A stretch of DNA of 64,000 bases from Streptomyces sp. NBC_00708 (GTDB taxonomy: Bacteria > Actinomycetota > Actinomycetes > Streptomycetales > Streptomycetaceae), in contig CP108997.1 in the NCBI GenBank assembly GCA_036226585.1, forward strand, positions 1,116,001 through 1,180,000, written 5' to 3'. A program made the translations under genes and the position numbers. Below are positions 30,641 through 39,182 of the stretch, piece after piece (within the stretch, counting starts at the first letter, position 1; the number at the start of each line of letters is the position of its first letter). The notes beneath the pieces were generated by a model that had not been told where the DNA came from, searched no databases, and saw only the letters and a list, made by a program, of their open reading frames with translations.

Positions 30641-32896
30641 GTGAGTACGTATACGGCAAGGGCGGAGCGGCGCGGACGGCTGCTGCGGCTCGGTGAGTGG
30701 TGCGCCCGCCACTGCGTGGTGGTCCTCGTCCTGTGGCTGCTGGCGCTGGGCGGGCTGCACGTCCTGCAGAGCGCCTTCGGAGGCACGTACTCCGACGACT
30801 TCGATCTGTCGGGTACGCAGTCCAGCACCGGTGCCGACCTGCTGCGGGCGCACGACCCGGCGGCGGGCGGCACCGGAGCCCAGGTGGTCCTGCACGACGC
30901 GCAGAAGCCGCTGACCGAGGTGAGCGGCCAGGTGGACCAGGTGGTGGGGAACCTGGAGAAGCTGCCGCACGTCCTGTCCGCCCAGAACCCCCTGCCCTCG
31001 TCGTCCTCCGCCACGTCCACCTCGCTGTCGAAGGACGGGAAGACGGCGTACATCACCGTACGGTTCGACGTGAACCCGACCTCGCTGGACGACTCCTACC
31101 TCGACCAGGTCGACACGGCGGTGAAGCCGCTGCGCAGCGCCGGGGTGCAGGTGGAGTACGGGGGTCCGCTGGGGGAGCTCGCCCGGCCCGAGACCAGTGA
31201 CTTCACCAGCGAGGCCATCGGCTTCGCGGTCGCGGTGATCGTCCTGCTCATCGGCTTCGGGAGCGTCATCGCCGCGGGCCTGCCGCTGGTCACCGCGCTG
31301 ATCGCGGTGATCGTGGGGGTGAGCTGTCTGGGGCTGCTGGCCGCGCTCACCACCTTCGCCAGTGTCTCGCCGACGCTGGCCACCATGATCGGGCTCGGCG
31401 TCGGCATCGACTACGCGCTCTTCCTGATCACCCGCCACCGGCAGCTCGTCATGGACGGCGACGACCCCGTACGGGCGGCCGGCCGGGCGGTGGCCACCAG
31501 CGGGCGCGCCGTGCTGGTGTCCGGCTGCACGGTCGTCGTCGCACTCGCCGGGCTCTACGTCTCGCGGGTGTCCTTCATCGGCAAGCTCGGGGCCGCCGCC
31601 GCGGTGACCGTGGTCACCGCCGTCCTCGGCGCGCTCACCCTGGTACCCGCCCTGCTGGGGCTCGTCGGCCGGCGGATCGACCGCTTCCGGGTCCGGCCGC
31701 CGGTCGCCGAGGGAGGGGCCGGGGCCGGCGTGGAGCAGCAGGGCGGCTGGCACCGCTACGCCCGGCGGGTGGAGCGGCGGCCGTGGTGGTTCCTGCTCGC
31801 CGGGGTGGTCGTGGTGGGTGTCCTCGCGGTCCCGCTGTTCTCCATCCGGCTCGGGCACATCGACGACGGGGCCGATCCGACGAGCTTCACCGACCGGCGC
31901 GCGTTCGACCTGATCTCCACCGCCTTCGGACCCGGCGCCAACGGGCCCTTCACCCTGGTCGTGGACCAGCGGTCGGTGCCGGACTCGGACCGTTCGGCGC
32001 TCGCGTCCGACCTGAAGAAGGCGCTCACCGACGTGCCCGGCGCGGCGAGCGTCGGCGCGCTGCAGCCGACGAGCGACAACGCGCTGCTCGTCGGGACCGC
32101 CGTGTCGAAGGACGCCCCGCAGGACGCGGGGACGACGGACCTGTTCAAGCGCCTCAAGGACGACGTACTGCCCGAGGGCGTGTCGGGCACGAAGGCCACC
32201 GGCTATGTGACCGGGACGACCGCCGCCCAGGAGGACTTCCTCGCGATCATCGCCGCCCGGCTGCCCGAGATCATCGCCGTCGTGGTGGGCCTCGCCTTCC
32301 TCATCATTCTGATCGTCTTCCGCGGTGTGCTGGTCGCGGTGAAGGCCGCCGTCCTCAACCTGCTCTCGATCGCCGCCTCGTACGGGGTGGTGGTGGCCGT
32401 CTTCCAGTGGGGCTGGGGCGGTCCCTCGCTGGGTGTCTCCGGGACGGTGCCCATCGAGAGCTATGTGCCGATGATGATGTTCGCCATCGTCTTCGGGCTG
32501 AGCATGGACTACGAGGTGTTCCTGATCTCACGGGTGCACGAGGCATGGCTGCGCGCCCGGGACAGCAGGGGCGCCGTCGCCCACGGTCTGGAGATCACGG
32601 CCCGGGTCATCACCTGCGCCGCGCTCATCATGGTCAGCGTCTTCGCGGCGTTCATCCTCAGCGACGACATCGTGGTCAAGATGCTCGGCCTCGGGCTCGC
32701 GGTCAGCGTGCTCATCGACGCCACCGTCGTACGGCTGCTCCTGGTCCCCGCGGTGATGACGCTGCTCGGCCGCGCGGCGTGGTGGGCGCCCCGGTGGCTG
32801 GACCGGGCGCTGCCGCACATCGACACCGAGGGCGAGACACCGTCCGGGCCGCCCCCGGCTACAGGCGCAGGCTCCAGCGGCGCGGCAGGCCGGTGA
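30641..32896 (+). CDS. MMPL-family RND exporter
   Basis: A 751-residue transporter with two halves, each with one TM helix, a large outer domain and five more TMs (TM1 about 25-45, TM2-6 about 185-345, TM7 near 380, TM8-12 about 530-720). GLGVGIDYALFLITRHRQ in TM4 and FGLSMDYEVFLISRVHEAWL in TM10 carry the Asp-Tyr pairs that relay protons in MMPL proteins. Such exporters move lipids or hydrophobic metabolites. The start is GTG 30641; TACGTT lies six bases upstream, so it is probably leaderless. Its end overlaps the convergent gene by 38 bases. Confidence 0.92.
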   Translation: MSTYTARAERRGRLLRLGEWCARHCVVVLVLWLLALGGLHVLQSAFGGTYSDDFDLSGTQSSTGADLLRAHDPAAGGTGAQVVLHDAQKPLTEVSGQVDQVVGNLEKLPHVLSAQNPLPSSSSATSTSLSKDGKTAYITVRFDVNPTSLDDSYLDQVDTAVKPLRSAGVQVEYGGPLGELARPETSDFTSEAIGFAVAVIVLLIGFGSVIAAGLPLVTALIAVIVGVSCLGLLAALTTFASVSPTLATMIGLGVGIDYALFLITRHRQLVMDGDDPVRAAGRAVATSGRAVLVSGCTVVVALAGLYVSRVSFIGKLGAAAAVTVVTAVLGALTLVPALLGLVGRRIDRFRVRPPVAEGGAGAGVEQQGGWHRYARRVERRPWWFLLAGVVVVGVLAVPLFSIRLGHIDDGADPTSFTDRRAFDLISTAFGPGANGPFTLVVDQRSVPDSDRSALASDLKKALTDVPGAASVGALQPTSDNALLVGTAVSKDAPQDAGTTDLFKRLKDDVLPEGVSGTKATGYVTGTTAAQEDFLAIIAARLPEIIAVVVGLAFLIILIVFRGVLVAVKAAVLNLLSIAASYGVVVAVFQWGWGGPSLGVSGTVPIESYVPMMMFAIVFGLSMDYEVFLISRVHEAWLRARDSRGAVAHGLEITARVITCAALIMVSVFAAFILSDDIVVKMLGLGLAVSVLIDATVVRLLLVPAVMTLLGRAAWWAPRWLDRALPHIDTEGETPSGPPPATGAGSSGAAGR

Positions 32897-33419
32897 GGGT
32901 GACGGCGGCGAGCGGGCTGACGTCGAGGTTCCAGTACGAGGACGGCGGGGCCTTCAGCGCGTAGACGAGGGCGGCCCGGACGACGGCGGGCTCGGCGACG
33001 GCGACGATCGCGCCGTCGCAGGCGGGGCGGGTGTCCAGCCAGCCGCCTATCCGGGAGATGAAGGCGAGCAGCGGTTCACCGCCGTGCGGCGCGGAGCGCG
33101 GGTCCGCCAGCCAGGCGTCCACGGCCGCCGGTTCGCGGGCGGTGACCTCGGCGAGGGTGTGGCCCCGCCAGCGGCCCATGTCGCAGTCACGCAGGGCCGG
33201 CTGGACCAGCGGGTGGAAGCCGAGCGCGTCGCCGGTGGCGCGGCTGCGCGGGGTCGGTGAGCAGTAGCGCAGTTCGGCGGCGCCCAGGGGCACCAGGGCC
33301 GGGGCGGCGAACGAGACGGCGTGCCAGCCGGCCTCGTCGAGCGGCCGGTCGTCGTCGAAACGCTCGGCGAGCAGGGCGGAGCCGCGCGCGGCGGCGACGA
33401 GCGTGACCCGAACACTCAT
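32859..33419 (-). CDS. Histidine-phosphatase-fold protein with degenerate active site
   Basis: About 186 residues with the phosphoglycerate-mutase/CobC-like layout: LDEAGWHAV, LGAAELRYCSPTPRSRATGDA, LRDCDMGRWRGHTLAEVTAR and IVAVAEPAVVRAALVYAL. The catalytic Arg-His-Gly near the N-terminus is missing: the strand reads RVTLVAAARGSALLAERF, and the second His of the family (before the C-terminal helix) is replaced in VAVAEPA. It is therefore probably not an active phosphatase. The start ATG 33419 has TTGACC and CACGAT elements 17 bases apart and seven bases before it, suggesting a leaderless mRNA. Similar proteins are usually annotated simply as histidine phosphatases. Confidence 0.75.
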   Translation of the reverse strand: MSVRVTLVAAARGSALLAERFDDDRPLDEAGWHAVSFAAPALVPLGAAELRYCSPTPRSRATGDALGFHPLVQPALRDCDMGRWRGHTLAEVTAREPAAVDAWLADPRSAPHGGEPLLAFISRIGGWLDTRPACDGAIVAVAEPAVVRAALVYALKAPPSSYWNLDVSPLAAVTLTGLPRRWSLRL

Positions 33420-33473
33420 GGGCGCGATCGTGGGGCGGATCGCGACGCGGGTCAAGAGGTCTTTCGCGCACTC

Positions 33474-34955
33474 CTACGCCGGAGTAGCCCGGCCGGCGGG
33501 CGGCTCCGTCGCCGGTGTGCCCTCCCACGCCGTACGCAGCCGGTGCACGCCCTCCGCGAGTTCGGCCGGTCCGGCGGCGGAGACGAAGCTCAGCCGGATG
33601 TGCGGCGCGGGGGGCTCGGCGCAGAAGTAGGGCCGTCCCGGCGCGACGGCCACCCCCGCGCGCAGCGCCGCCTGGACCATGGCGGACTCGTCCGTACCGG
33701 CCTCGGACTCGGGCAGGCGCAGCCAGAGGTAGCCGCCGCCCGTCGGCAGGTGCGGCAGCCCGATGCCGGGCAGGGTCGCGCGCAGGGCCGCCGCCGTCGC
33801 CGTGCGCCGGGCCCCGAGTTCGGCGGACACGGCACGCAGGTGCCGGCTCCAGGCGGGCGAGCCGACCAGTTCGAGCGCGGCCTCCTGGAGGGGCCGGGGC
33901 ACGAAGAAGCTGTCGACGATCTGGATGCCCCGCAGCCGTTCCAGGGCCGGGCCCCGGGCGGCGAGCGCGCCCACGCGCAGGCTGGGCGAGGCGGCCTTGG
34001 TGAGCGAGCGGGTGTGCACGACGACTCCGTCGGGGTCGTCGGCGGCGAGCGGCCGGGGCAGCGGTCCCGCGTCGTCGTGGGCGAGGAGGCGGGCGAAGTC
34101 GTCCTCGACGACGAAGGCGCCGGCCTCCCGGGCGATCCGGACGACCTCGGGGCGCCGGGCCTCGGACAGGACGGTGCCGGTCGGGTTCTGGAAGAGCGGC
34201 TGGCAGACGAAGACGCGGGCCCCGGTGGCGTGGAAGGCGGCGGCGAGCAGGTCGGGGCGGACGCCGTCGGAGTCCACGGGGACGGGCACGGGCCGCAGCC
34301 CGGCCGCGCGGGCGGCCGCCAGCATGCCCGGGTAGGTGGGCGACTCGACGAGGACGGGCGCGCCGGGCGGGGCGAGCGCCCGCAGCGCCGTGGCCAGGGC
34401 GCCCTGTCCGCCGGCGGTGATCAGCACGTCGGCGGCGCCGTGCGCGGGGCCGATGCCGCGGGCGAACCAGGCACGCAGTTCGGTGAGCCCGTCGAGGGGC
34501 GGGCGGCTCCAGGCGCCGGGGCGGCGGCCGGCTCGGGCCAGGGCCGCGGCGAGGGCCCGTTCGGGCTGGAGCGAGGCGTGCAGATAGCCGCCGTTGAGCT
34601 CGATGACACCGGTGGGCGGGGCGGCGAGGCTGGCCAGGAGGCCGGACACGTCGACGCTGCGGGGCACCGCCTCCGGGGAGCCGTCTCCGCTGAGCGAGAC
34701 CTCCTGCCAGGAGGTGTCACCGGCCGGGGGCGCCGCCTGGGAGGGAGGCCGGGCGCGGTAGGCACCGGAGCCGGGGCGGGTGACGACAAGTCCTTCGGCG
34801 GCGAGCTGGGCGACGGCCCGCGACACGGTGACGGGGCCGGCCCGGAAGCGTTCAACGAGGGCCCGACTGGACGGCAGCTTCTCACCAGGAGAGTAGCGGT
34901 TCACTTCCTCCCGCAGCGCTGCGGTCAACTCCCCCACACTGCTACGCTCTTGCAT
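33474..34955 (-). CDS. MocR-type regulator (GntR HTH plus PLP aminotransferase domain)
   Basis: A 493-residue fusion. Residues 5-75 are a GntR winged helix (REEVNRYSPGEKLPSSRALV and VTVSRAVAQLAAEGLVVTRP). Residues 120-480 are a fold-type I aminotransferase domain with the PLP lysine in HTRSLTKAASPSLRVGAL and FQNPTGTVLSEARR. In this family the domain binds PLP with an amino acid as sensor. The ATG at 34955 shares two bases with the ATG of the divergent EamA exporter (CATG). TATCCT on the minus strand lies eight bases before it, inside the neighbour's codons, so it is probably leaderless. It probably controls the exporter. Confidence 0.9.
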   Translation of the reverse strand: MQERSSVGELTAALREEVNRYSPGEKLPSSRALVERFRAGPVTVSRAVAQLAAEGLVVTRPGSGAYRARPPSQAAPPAGDTSWQEVSLSGDGSPEAVPRSVDVSGLLASLAAPPTGVIELNGGYLHASLQPERALAAALARAGRRPGAWSRPPLDGLTELRAWFARGIGPAHGAADVLITAGGQGALATALRALAPPGAPVLVESPTYPGMLAAARAAGLRPVPVPVDSDGVRPDLLAAAFHATGARVFVCQPLFQNPTGTVLSEARRPEVVRIAREAGAFVVEDDFARLLAHDDAGPLPRPLAADDPDGVVVHTRSLTKAASPSLRVGALAARGPALERLRGIQIVDSFFVPRPLQEAALELVGSPAWSRHLRAVSAELGARRTATAAALRATLPGIGLPHLPTGGGYLWLRLPESEAGTDESAMVQAALRAGVAVAPGRPYFCAEPPAPHIRLSFVSAAGPAELAEGVHRLRTAWEGTPATEPPAGRATPA

Positions 34956-34969
34956 GAGAGCTGAGGATA
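34943..34969. promoter_or_regulatory. Overlapping divergent promoters and start codons of the MocR/EamA pair
   Basis: The two ATG codons overlap as CATG (34953-34956). The plus-strand -10 candidate TACGCT (34943-34948) lies in MocR codons; the minus-strand -10 candidate TATCCT (34964-34969) lies in EamA codons. Partial symmetry (CTCTTGCATGAGAG) surrounds the starts, and TAGCGCTA follows at 34968. Confidence 0.6.
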
Positions 34970-35898
34970 GCGCTACTTCCGCGACGACGATAGCGGTCGC
35001 ATCCGTCGGGGGCCGCCCGGTCCCTTCCGCCCCGGCCCGTCGGGGGACGCTGCTCGCCCTGCTGGGCGTGGTGACGTTCTCGCTGACCTTCCCCTCCACC
35101 GTGTGGGGCCTGGAGAGCTTCGGCCCCTGGTCGCTGGTGGCGCTGCGCAGCCTGCTGGCGGCGGCACTCGCCGGCGCCCTGCTGCTCGCGGGCCGGGTGC
35201 GGGTGCCGGGCCGCGAGCACTGGGCGGGGATCGCCGTGGTGGCGGGCGGTGTGGTGGTCGGCTTCCCGCTGCTGACGACGCTGGCGCTGCGCACGTCGAC
35301 GACCTCGCACGCCGCGGTGGTCGTGGGGCTGCTCCCGCTGACCACGGCGGTCTTCTCCTCGCTGCGGACGGGGACGCGTCCACCGCGCGCCTTCTGGGCG
35401 GCGGCGGTGGCCGGCGCGGCCGTGGTGGCCGTCTTCACCGCGGCGCAGAGCGGCGGGGCGCTGTCGGCCGGCGATCTCTTCCTGTTCGGGGCGCTGCTGG
35501 TGTGCGCCGCGGGGTACACCGAGGGGGGCAGGCTGGCGAAGGTGATGCCGGGGTGGCAGGTGACCGGCTGGGCGCTGATCCTCACGCTGCCGCTCAATCT
35601 GGCCTGGGCGGCCGTGGCGCTGGCGCACGAGCCGGTGCGGCCGAGCGTGCACGGGGTCGTCGGGCTGGTCTGGGTGGCGGCCGTCTCCACGTTCCTCGGC
35701 CTGTACGTCTGGTACCGGGGCATGGCCGAGATCGGGGTGGCGCGGGCCAGCCAGCTCCAGCTGGCCCAGCCGCTGCTGACCCTGTTCTGGTCGTTCTTCC
35801 TCCTCGGCGAGGAGGTCGCCGCGGCGGCCCCCGTGGCCGCGGTCGCGGTCCTGGTCTGCATCGCGCTCACCCAGCGCGCGGCCCGCCCCCGGTCATAG
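34954..35898 (+). CDS. EamA/DMT-superfamily metabolite exporter
   Basis: A 314-residue membrane protein with about ten TM helices in two EamA repeats (first helix near 32-52, GTLLALLGVVTFSLTFPSTV; second repeat from about 165, SAGDLFLFGALLVCAAGYTE). Family members export amino acids and other metabolites. The N-terminal 30 residues are polar and Ser/Ala-rich. No ribosome site exists because the start codon overlaps that of the divergent MocR gene. The MocR neighbour with a PLP/amino-acid sensing domain hints at an amino-acid-related substrate. Confidence 0.9.
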   Translation: MRAEDSATSATTIAVASVGGRPVPSAPARRGTLLALLGVVTFSLTFPSTVWGLESFGPWSLVALRSLLAAALAGALLLAGRVRVPGREHWAGIAVVAGGVVVGFPLLTTLALRTSTTSHAAVVVGLLPLTTAVFSSLRTGTRPPRAFWAAAVAGAAVVAVFTAAQSGGALSAGDLFLFGALLVCAAGYTEGGRLAKVMPGWQVTGWALILTLPLNLAWAAVALAHEPVRPSVHGVVGLVWVAAVSTFLGLYVWYRGMAEIGVARASQLQLAQPLLTLFWSFFLLGEEVAAAAPVAAVAVLVCIALTQRAARPRS

Positions 35899-35945
35899 AC
35901 TGGCGGCAGCACCGCAACACGCCACCCGCGAGGAGGTCACTCCCG

Positions 35946-36161
35946 ATGGAGGCACACAAGGGCGACCAGCTGCTGACGCACGGCAGGACCGTGGGGCAGC
36001 ACGACCGGGTCGCGGAGATCGTCGAAGTGCTCGGGGACGGGGGCTCTCCCCCGTACCGCGTCCGCTTCGACGACGGACATGAACATCTGCTCGCCCCGGG
36101 CCCCGACACCGTCGTCCAGCACACGGGCTGCGCGGCGGGCCGGGACGCGGACATCACGTAA
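35946..36161 (+). CDS. DUF1918 domain protein
   Basis: A 71-residue small basic-acidic protein: MEAHKGDQLLTHGRTVGQHD, then EIVEVLGDGGSPPYRVRFDD and EHLLAPGPDTVV. This is the DUF1918 beta-barrel (SH3-like) fold found throughout actinobacteria; function unknown. GAGGAGG lies nine bases upstream of the ATG. It follows the EamA gene by 47 bases and may be in the same transcript. Confidence 0.85.
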   Translation: MEAHKGDQLLTHGRTVGQHDRVAEIVEVLGDGGSPPYRVRFDDGHEHLLAPGPDTVVQHTGCAAGRDADIT

Positions 36162-36176
36162 CCGGCCGCGTGACCG

Positions 36177-37454
36177 TCAGCGCGGCGGCCTCGCGCGGGT
36201 CCGGTAGTGGTCGGCGACCAGCCGGTCCATCGCGCCGATCCGGTCCGCGGCCACGCTCTTCGCCGAGAAGTACGCGTGGCCGCGGACCTGGTCGTGCCCG
36301 GCCGCGAGGGCGATGTGGCGGGACAGCTCCGCCGGGTCCTGCCAGGCGGCGGGCTGGGCCGGGTCGCCGCACTTGTACAGGGCCTCGCCGATGAACAGGT
36401 CGACGCCCGTGCCGCGTACGGTGTCGGACCACCAGGGTACGAGGACGGCGTAGTCGGCCGCCTCGTTGCCGATGTGCCAGTACAGCTGCGGGCAGATGTA
36501 GTCCAGCCAGCCCTTCCGGATCCAGCCGCGCGTGTCCGCGTACAGGTCGTCGTAGGTCTGCACCCCCGCCCGGGTCCGCGAGCCCGCCGGGTCGGTGCCG
36601 GCGTTGCGCCATACGCCGAAGGGGCTGATGCCGAACCGGACGCCGGGCTTCAGCGCCTTGACGCGCTCGGCGGTCTCGCGCACCAGCCGGTCCGTGTTGT
36701 CGCGGCGCCAGGCGGCCCGGTCGGGGAAGCCGGCGCCGTACTTCTCGTACGCGGCACCGTCCGCGAAGGTCTGGCCGGCCACCGGGTACGGATAGAAGTA
36801 GTCGTCCCAGTGCACGGCGTCGATGTCGTAGCGGCGGACCGCGTCGAGCATCGCGTCCTGGACGAAGGCGCGGACCTCGGGCAGGCCCGGGTTGTAGTAG
36901 AGCTTGCCGCCGTACGGCAGCACCCAGCCGGGGTTGCGGCGCGCCGGGTGGGAGGCGGTCAGCCGTGCGGGGTCGGTGTGGTTCGCGACCCGGTACGGGT
37001 TGAACCAGGCGTGCAGCTCCAGGCCCCGGTCGTGCGCCTCCCGGACGGCGGTGCCCAGCGGGTCCCAGCCGGGGTCCTTGCCCTGCGTCCCGGTCAGACA
37101 CTCGGCCCACGGCTCGTACGGCGAGGGCCACAGCGCGTCGGCGGTCGGGCGGACCTGGAGGATGACCGCGTTGAGCTTCCGCTCCACGGCGCCGTCGAGA
37201 TGGGCGGTCAGCTCGGCCCGCTGGGCGGCGGCCGACAGCCCCGGCCTCGACGGCCAGTCGGTGTTGGCCACGGTCGCGACCCACATCCCGCGCAGCTCGC
37301 GCCGCACCACATCGCGCCCGGCGGCCGGACCGGGCAGCGCCCGGGCCCCCCGGGGCCGCGCCACCGCGTCACCGGCCACCGTCGCCGCGCCCACCGCGCC
37401 GGCCACCGCCCCGGCCGCCCCGGTCACGAATCCTCTTCGTGGCATTCCTCGCAT
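36177..37454 (-). CDS. Secreted glycosyl-hydrolase-like family 10 (GHL10) protein
   Basis: A 425-residue exported hydrolase. The Tat signal is PRRGFVTGAAGAVAGAVGAA. The catalytic TIM barrel begins RELRGMWVATVANTDWPSRP and continues LNAVILQVRPTADALWPSPY, ELHAWFNPYRVANHTDPARL, DAVHWDDYFYPYPV and DYICPQLYWHIGNEAADYA, all hallmarks of the GHL10/YddW-type family, which has been linked to peptidoglycan. The start is ATG 37454 (weak ribosome site) or ATG 37445. It converges with the DUF1918 gene. Confidence 0.88.
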   Translation of the reverse strand: MRGMPRRGFVTGAAGAVAGAVGAATVAGDAVARPRGARALPGPAAGRDVVRRELRGMWVATVANTDWPSRPGLSAAAQRAELTAHLDGAVERKLNAVILQVRPTADALWPSPYEPWAECLTGTQGKDPGWDPLGTAVREAHDRGLELHAWFNPYRVANHTDPARLTASHPARRNPGWVLPYGGKLYYNPGLPEVRAFVQDAMLDAVRRYDIDAVHWDDYFYPYPVAGQTFADGAAYEKYGAGFPDRAAWRRDNTDRLVRETAERVKALKPGVRFGISPFGVWRNAGTDPAGSRTRAGVQTYDDLYADTRGWIRKGWLDYICPQLYWHIGNEAADYAVLVPWWSDTVRGTGVDLFIGEALYKCGDPAQPAAWQDPAELSRHIALAAGHDQVRGHAYFSAKSVAADRIGAMDRLVADHYRTRARPPR

Positions 37455-37640
37455 CGCGTCGCACCCGCTCTCTCTCCGCACTCGAACAAATCCCGGCAAT
37501 CCGGGCACCAAGGGTGTCCGGAGCCGAGCATGCACGCCCCGGCCTGCTATCCCTGGTAAGGCGCGGAGTAACGTCGGGGGGTCGTGGTGGGGCCCGGAAC
37601 CAGACGGAAGCCGCCGAACGGGAACAGCGAAAGGCACGAG

Positions 37641-38513
37641 GTGACGGACTCTATGGCCGACATTGCACGCGTCGGAGTGGTGGGCTGCGGCCAGATGGGC
37701 GCCGGCATCGCGGAGGTGTGCGCGCGCAGCGGCCTCGACGTCAAGGTGGCCGAGACGACCGGTGAGGCGCTGGAGATAGGGCGCACCCGGCTCCACAACT
37801 CCCTGACGAAGGCCGCCGAGCGCGGCAAGATCACGGCGGAGGAGCGCGACGAGACCCTGGGGCGGCTCAGCTTCACCACGGACCTCGGCGAGTTCGCCGA
37901 CCGTGACCTCGTCATCGAGGCCGTCGTGGAGAACGAGCAGGTCAAGACCGAGATCTTCCAGGTCCTCGACCAGGTGGTGACCCGCCCGGACGCCATCCTC
38001 GCCTCCAACACCTCCTCGATCCCGCTGGTGAAGCTGGCCGTCGCGACCTCCCGCCCGGACCAGGTCATCGGCATCCACTTCTTCAACCCGGCGCCGGTGC
38101 AGAAGCTCGTCGAGCTGATCCCCGCGCTGACCACGTCGGACGAGACCATCAAGCGCTCCGAGGCCGTGGTCCAGGACGTCCTGGGCAAGCACCCGATCCG
38201 CGCCCAGGACCGCTCCGGCTTCGTCGTCAACGCCCTGCTGATCCCGTACCTGCTCTCCGCGATCCGGATGTTCGAGTCGGGCATCGCCAGCCGCGAGGAC
38301 ATCGACAACGGCATGGAGATGGGCTGCGCCCACCCGATGGGCCCGCTCAAGCTCGCGGACCTGATCGGTCTGGACACCGTCGCCTCGGTCGCCGACTCGA
38401 TGTACGCCGAATACAAGGAGCCGCTGTACGCCGCTCCCCCGCTCCTCCAGCGCATGGTCGACGCGGGCCGGCTCGGACGCAAGACGGGCTCGGGGTTCTA
38501 CCCGTACGCCTGA
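37641..38513 (+). CDS. 3-hydroxybutyryl-CoA (3-hydroxyacyl-CoA) dehydrogenase
   Basis: About 290 residues. The NAD-binding motif is ARVGVVGCGQMGAGIAEVCA; the family signature is GFVVNALLIPYLLSAIRMFE; IGIHFFNPAPVQKLVELI holds the catalytic His, with Glu and Asn farther on. It oxidises (S)-3-hydroxyacyl-CoA to 3-oxoacyl-CoA in fatty-acid or butanoate metabolism and may also act in the reductive direction. The start is GTG 37641 with AAAGG six bases before; ATG 37653 is an alternative. It ends at a 15-base-pair terminator. Confidence 0.93.
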   Translation: MTDSMADIARVGVVGCGQMGAGIAEVCARSGLDVKVAETTGEALEIGRTRLHNSLTKAAERGKITAEERDETLGRLSFTTDLGEFADRDLVIEAVVENEQVKTEIFQVLDQVVTRPDAILASNTSSIPLVKLAVATSRPDQVIGIHFFNPAPVQKLVELIPALTTSDETIKRSEAVVQDVLGKHPIRAQDRSGFVVNALLIPYLLSAIRMFESGIASREDIDNGMEMGCAHPMGPLKLADLIGLDTVASVADSMYAEYKEPLYAAPPLLQRMVDAGRLGRKTGSGFYPYA

Positions 38514-38557
38514 GCCGCCTCCCTGTCCCGTTCGGACAGGACACATTCGTACGCGCT

Positions 38558-38593
38558 CGTACGCGCGAGGACCGCACCGTCCTCGCGCGTACG
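38558..38593. terminator. Bidirectional terminator
   Basis: Perfect 15-base-pair stem (CGTACGCGCGAGGAC and its complement) with the loop CGCACC, between the convergent dehydrogenase and NUDIX genes. Confidence 0.85.
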
Positions 38594-38601
38594 GGAACGG
38601 C

Positions 38602-39132
38602 TCAGCCCAGCCGTAAGTGGTGCAGCATCATCAGCCCGGCCGCCATGCCCGCTGCCGGGATCTCGCCGGCGGCTATCAGGTCCGGGACCAGCTTCAGGGG
38701 GACCCACTCGCGGCGCGAGGACTCGAAGGCGTCGCACGGCTCGCCGGTCCACTCCGCCTCCTCGCCCCAGTAGAAGTGGTGCCGGGCATCGGTGAGGCCG
38801 TTGGACGGTTCCACGGTCAGCAGCGGGTGGAGCGGCCCAGGGCGCCAGCCGGTCTCCTCCTCCATTTCCCGGGCCGCCGCCTCCACCAGTGACTCGCCGT
38901 CCTCCACCACGCCCGCCGCCAGCTCCCAGCCCCAGCTGTCGGTGATGAAACGGTGCCGCCACAGCAGCAGCACCTCATTCGCCGCGTTGACGACGGTGGC
39001 CGCCGCCACCGGGCGCAGCCGGATCACGAAGTGGTCGAGCCGGCCGCCGTCGGGAAGCTCGACATCGGCCAGACTGACCCGGAACCAAGGGTTCTCGTAC
39101 ACGGGTTGTTCGTTCAGATTCGTCCATTGCAC
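38602..39132 (-). CDS. NUDIX hydrolase
   Basis: A 176-residue NUDIX protein. The Nudix box is complete: GVVEDGESLVEAAAREMEEE followed by TGW, matching GX5EX7REUXEEXGU. The N-terminal NPWFRVSLADVELPDGGRLD strand pattern resembles ADP-ribose pyrophosphatases. It should hydrolyse a nucleoside diphosphate linked to another moiety. The start is GTG 39132 with AAGGTGG seven bases upstream. It follows the regulator at 39183-40532 by 50 bases, so the two may be co-transcribed. Confidence 0.9.
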   Translation of the reverse strand: MQWTNLNEQPVYENPWFRVSLADVELPDGGRLDHFVIRLRPVAAATVVNAANEVLLLWRHRFITDSWGWELAAGVVEDGESLVEAAAREMEEETGWRPGPLHPLLTVEPSNGLTDARHHFYWGEEAEWTGEPCDAFESSRREWVPLKLVPDLIAAGEIPAAGMAAGLMMLHHLRLG

Positions 39133-39182
39133 GGTTCTGCCACCTTCTGTTCGTCGGTGGCCGTATCGCAGCAGACTTCCGG

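Noticed and set aside
29771..31858. Long minus-strand open frame (about 695 codons) opposite the HTH-ClpN and MMPL genes
   Set aside because: The composition is typical of a GC-rich antisense frame, and it runs across two clearly real genes and the promoter region between them.
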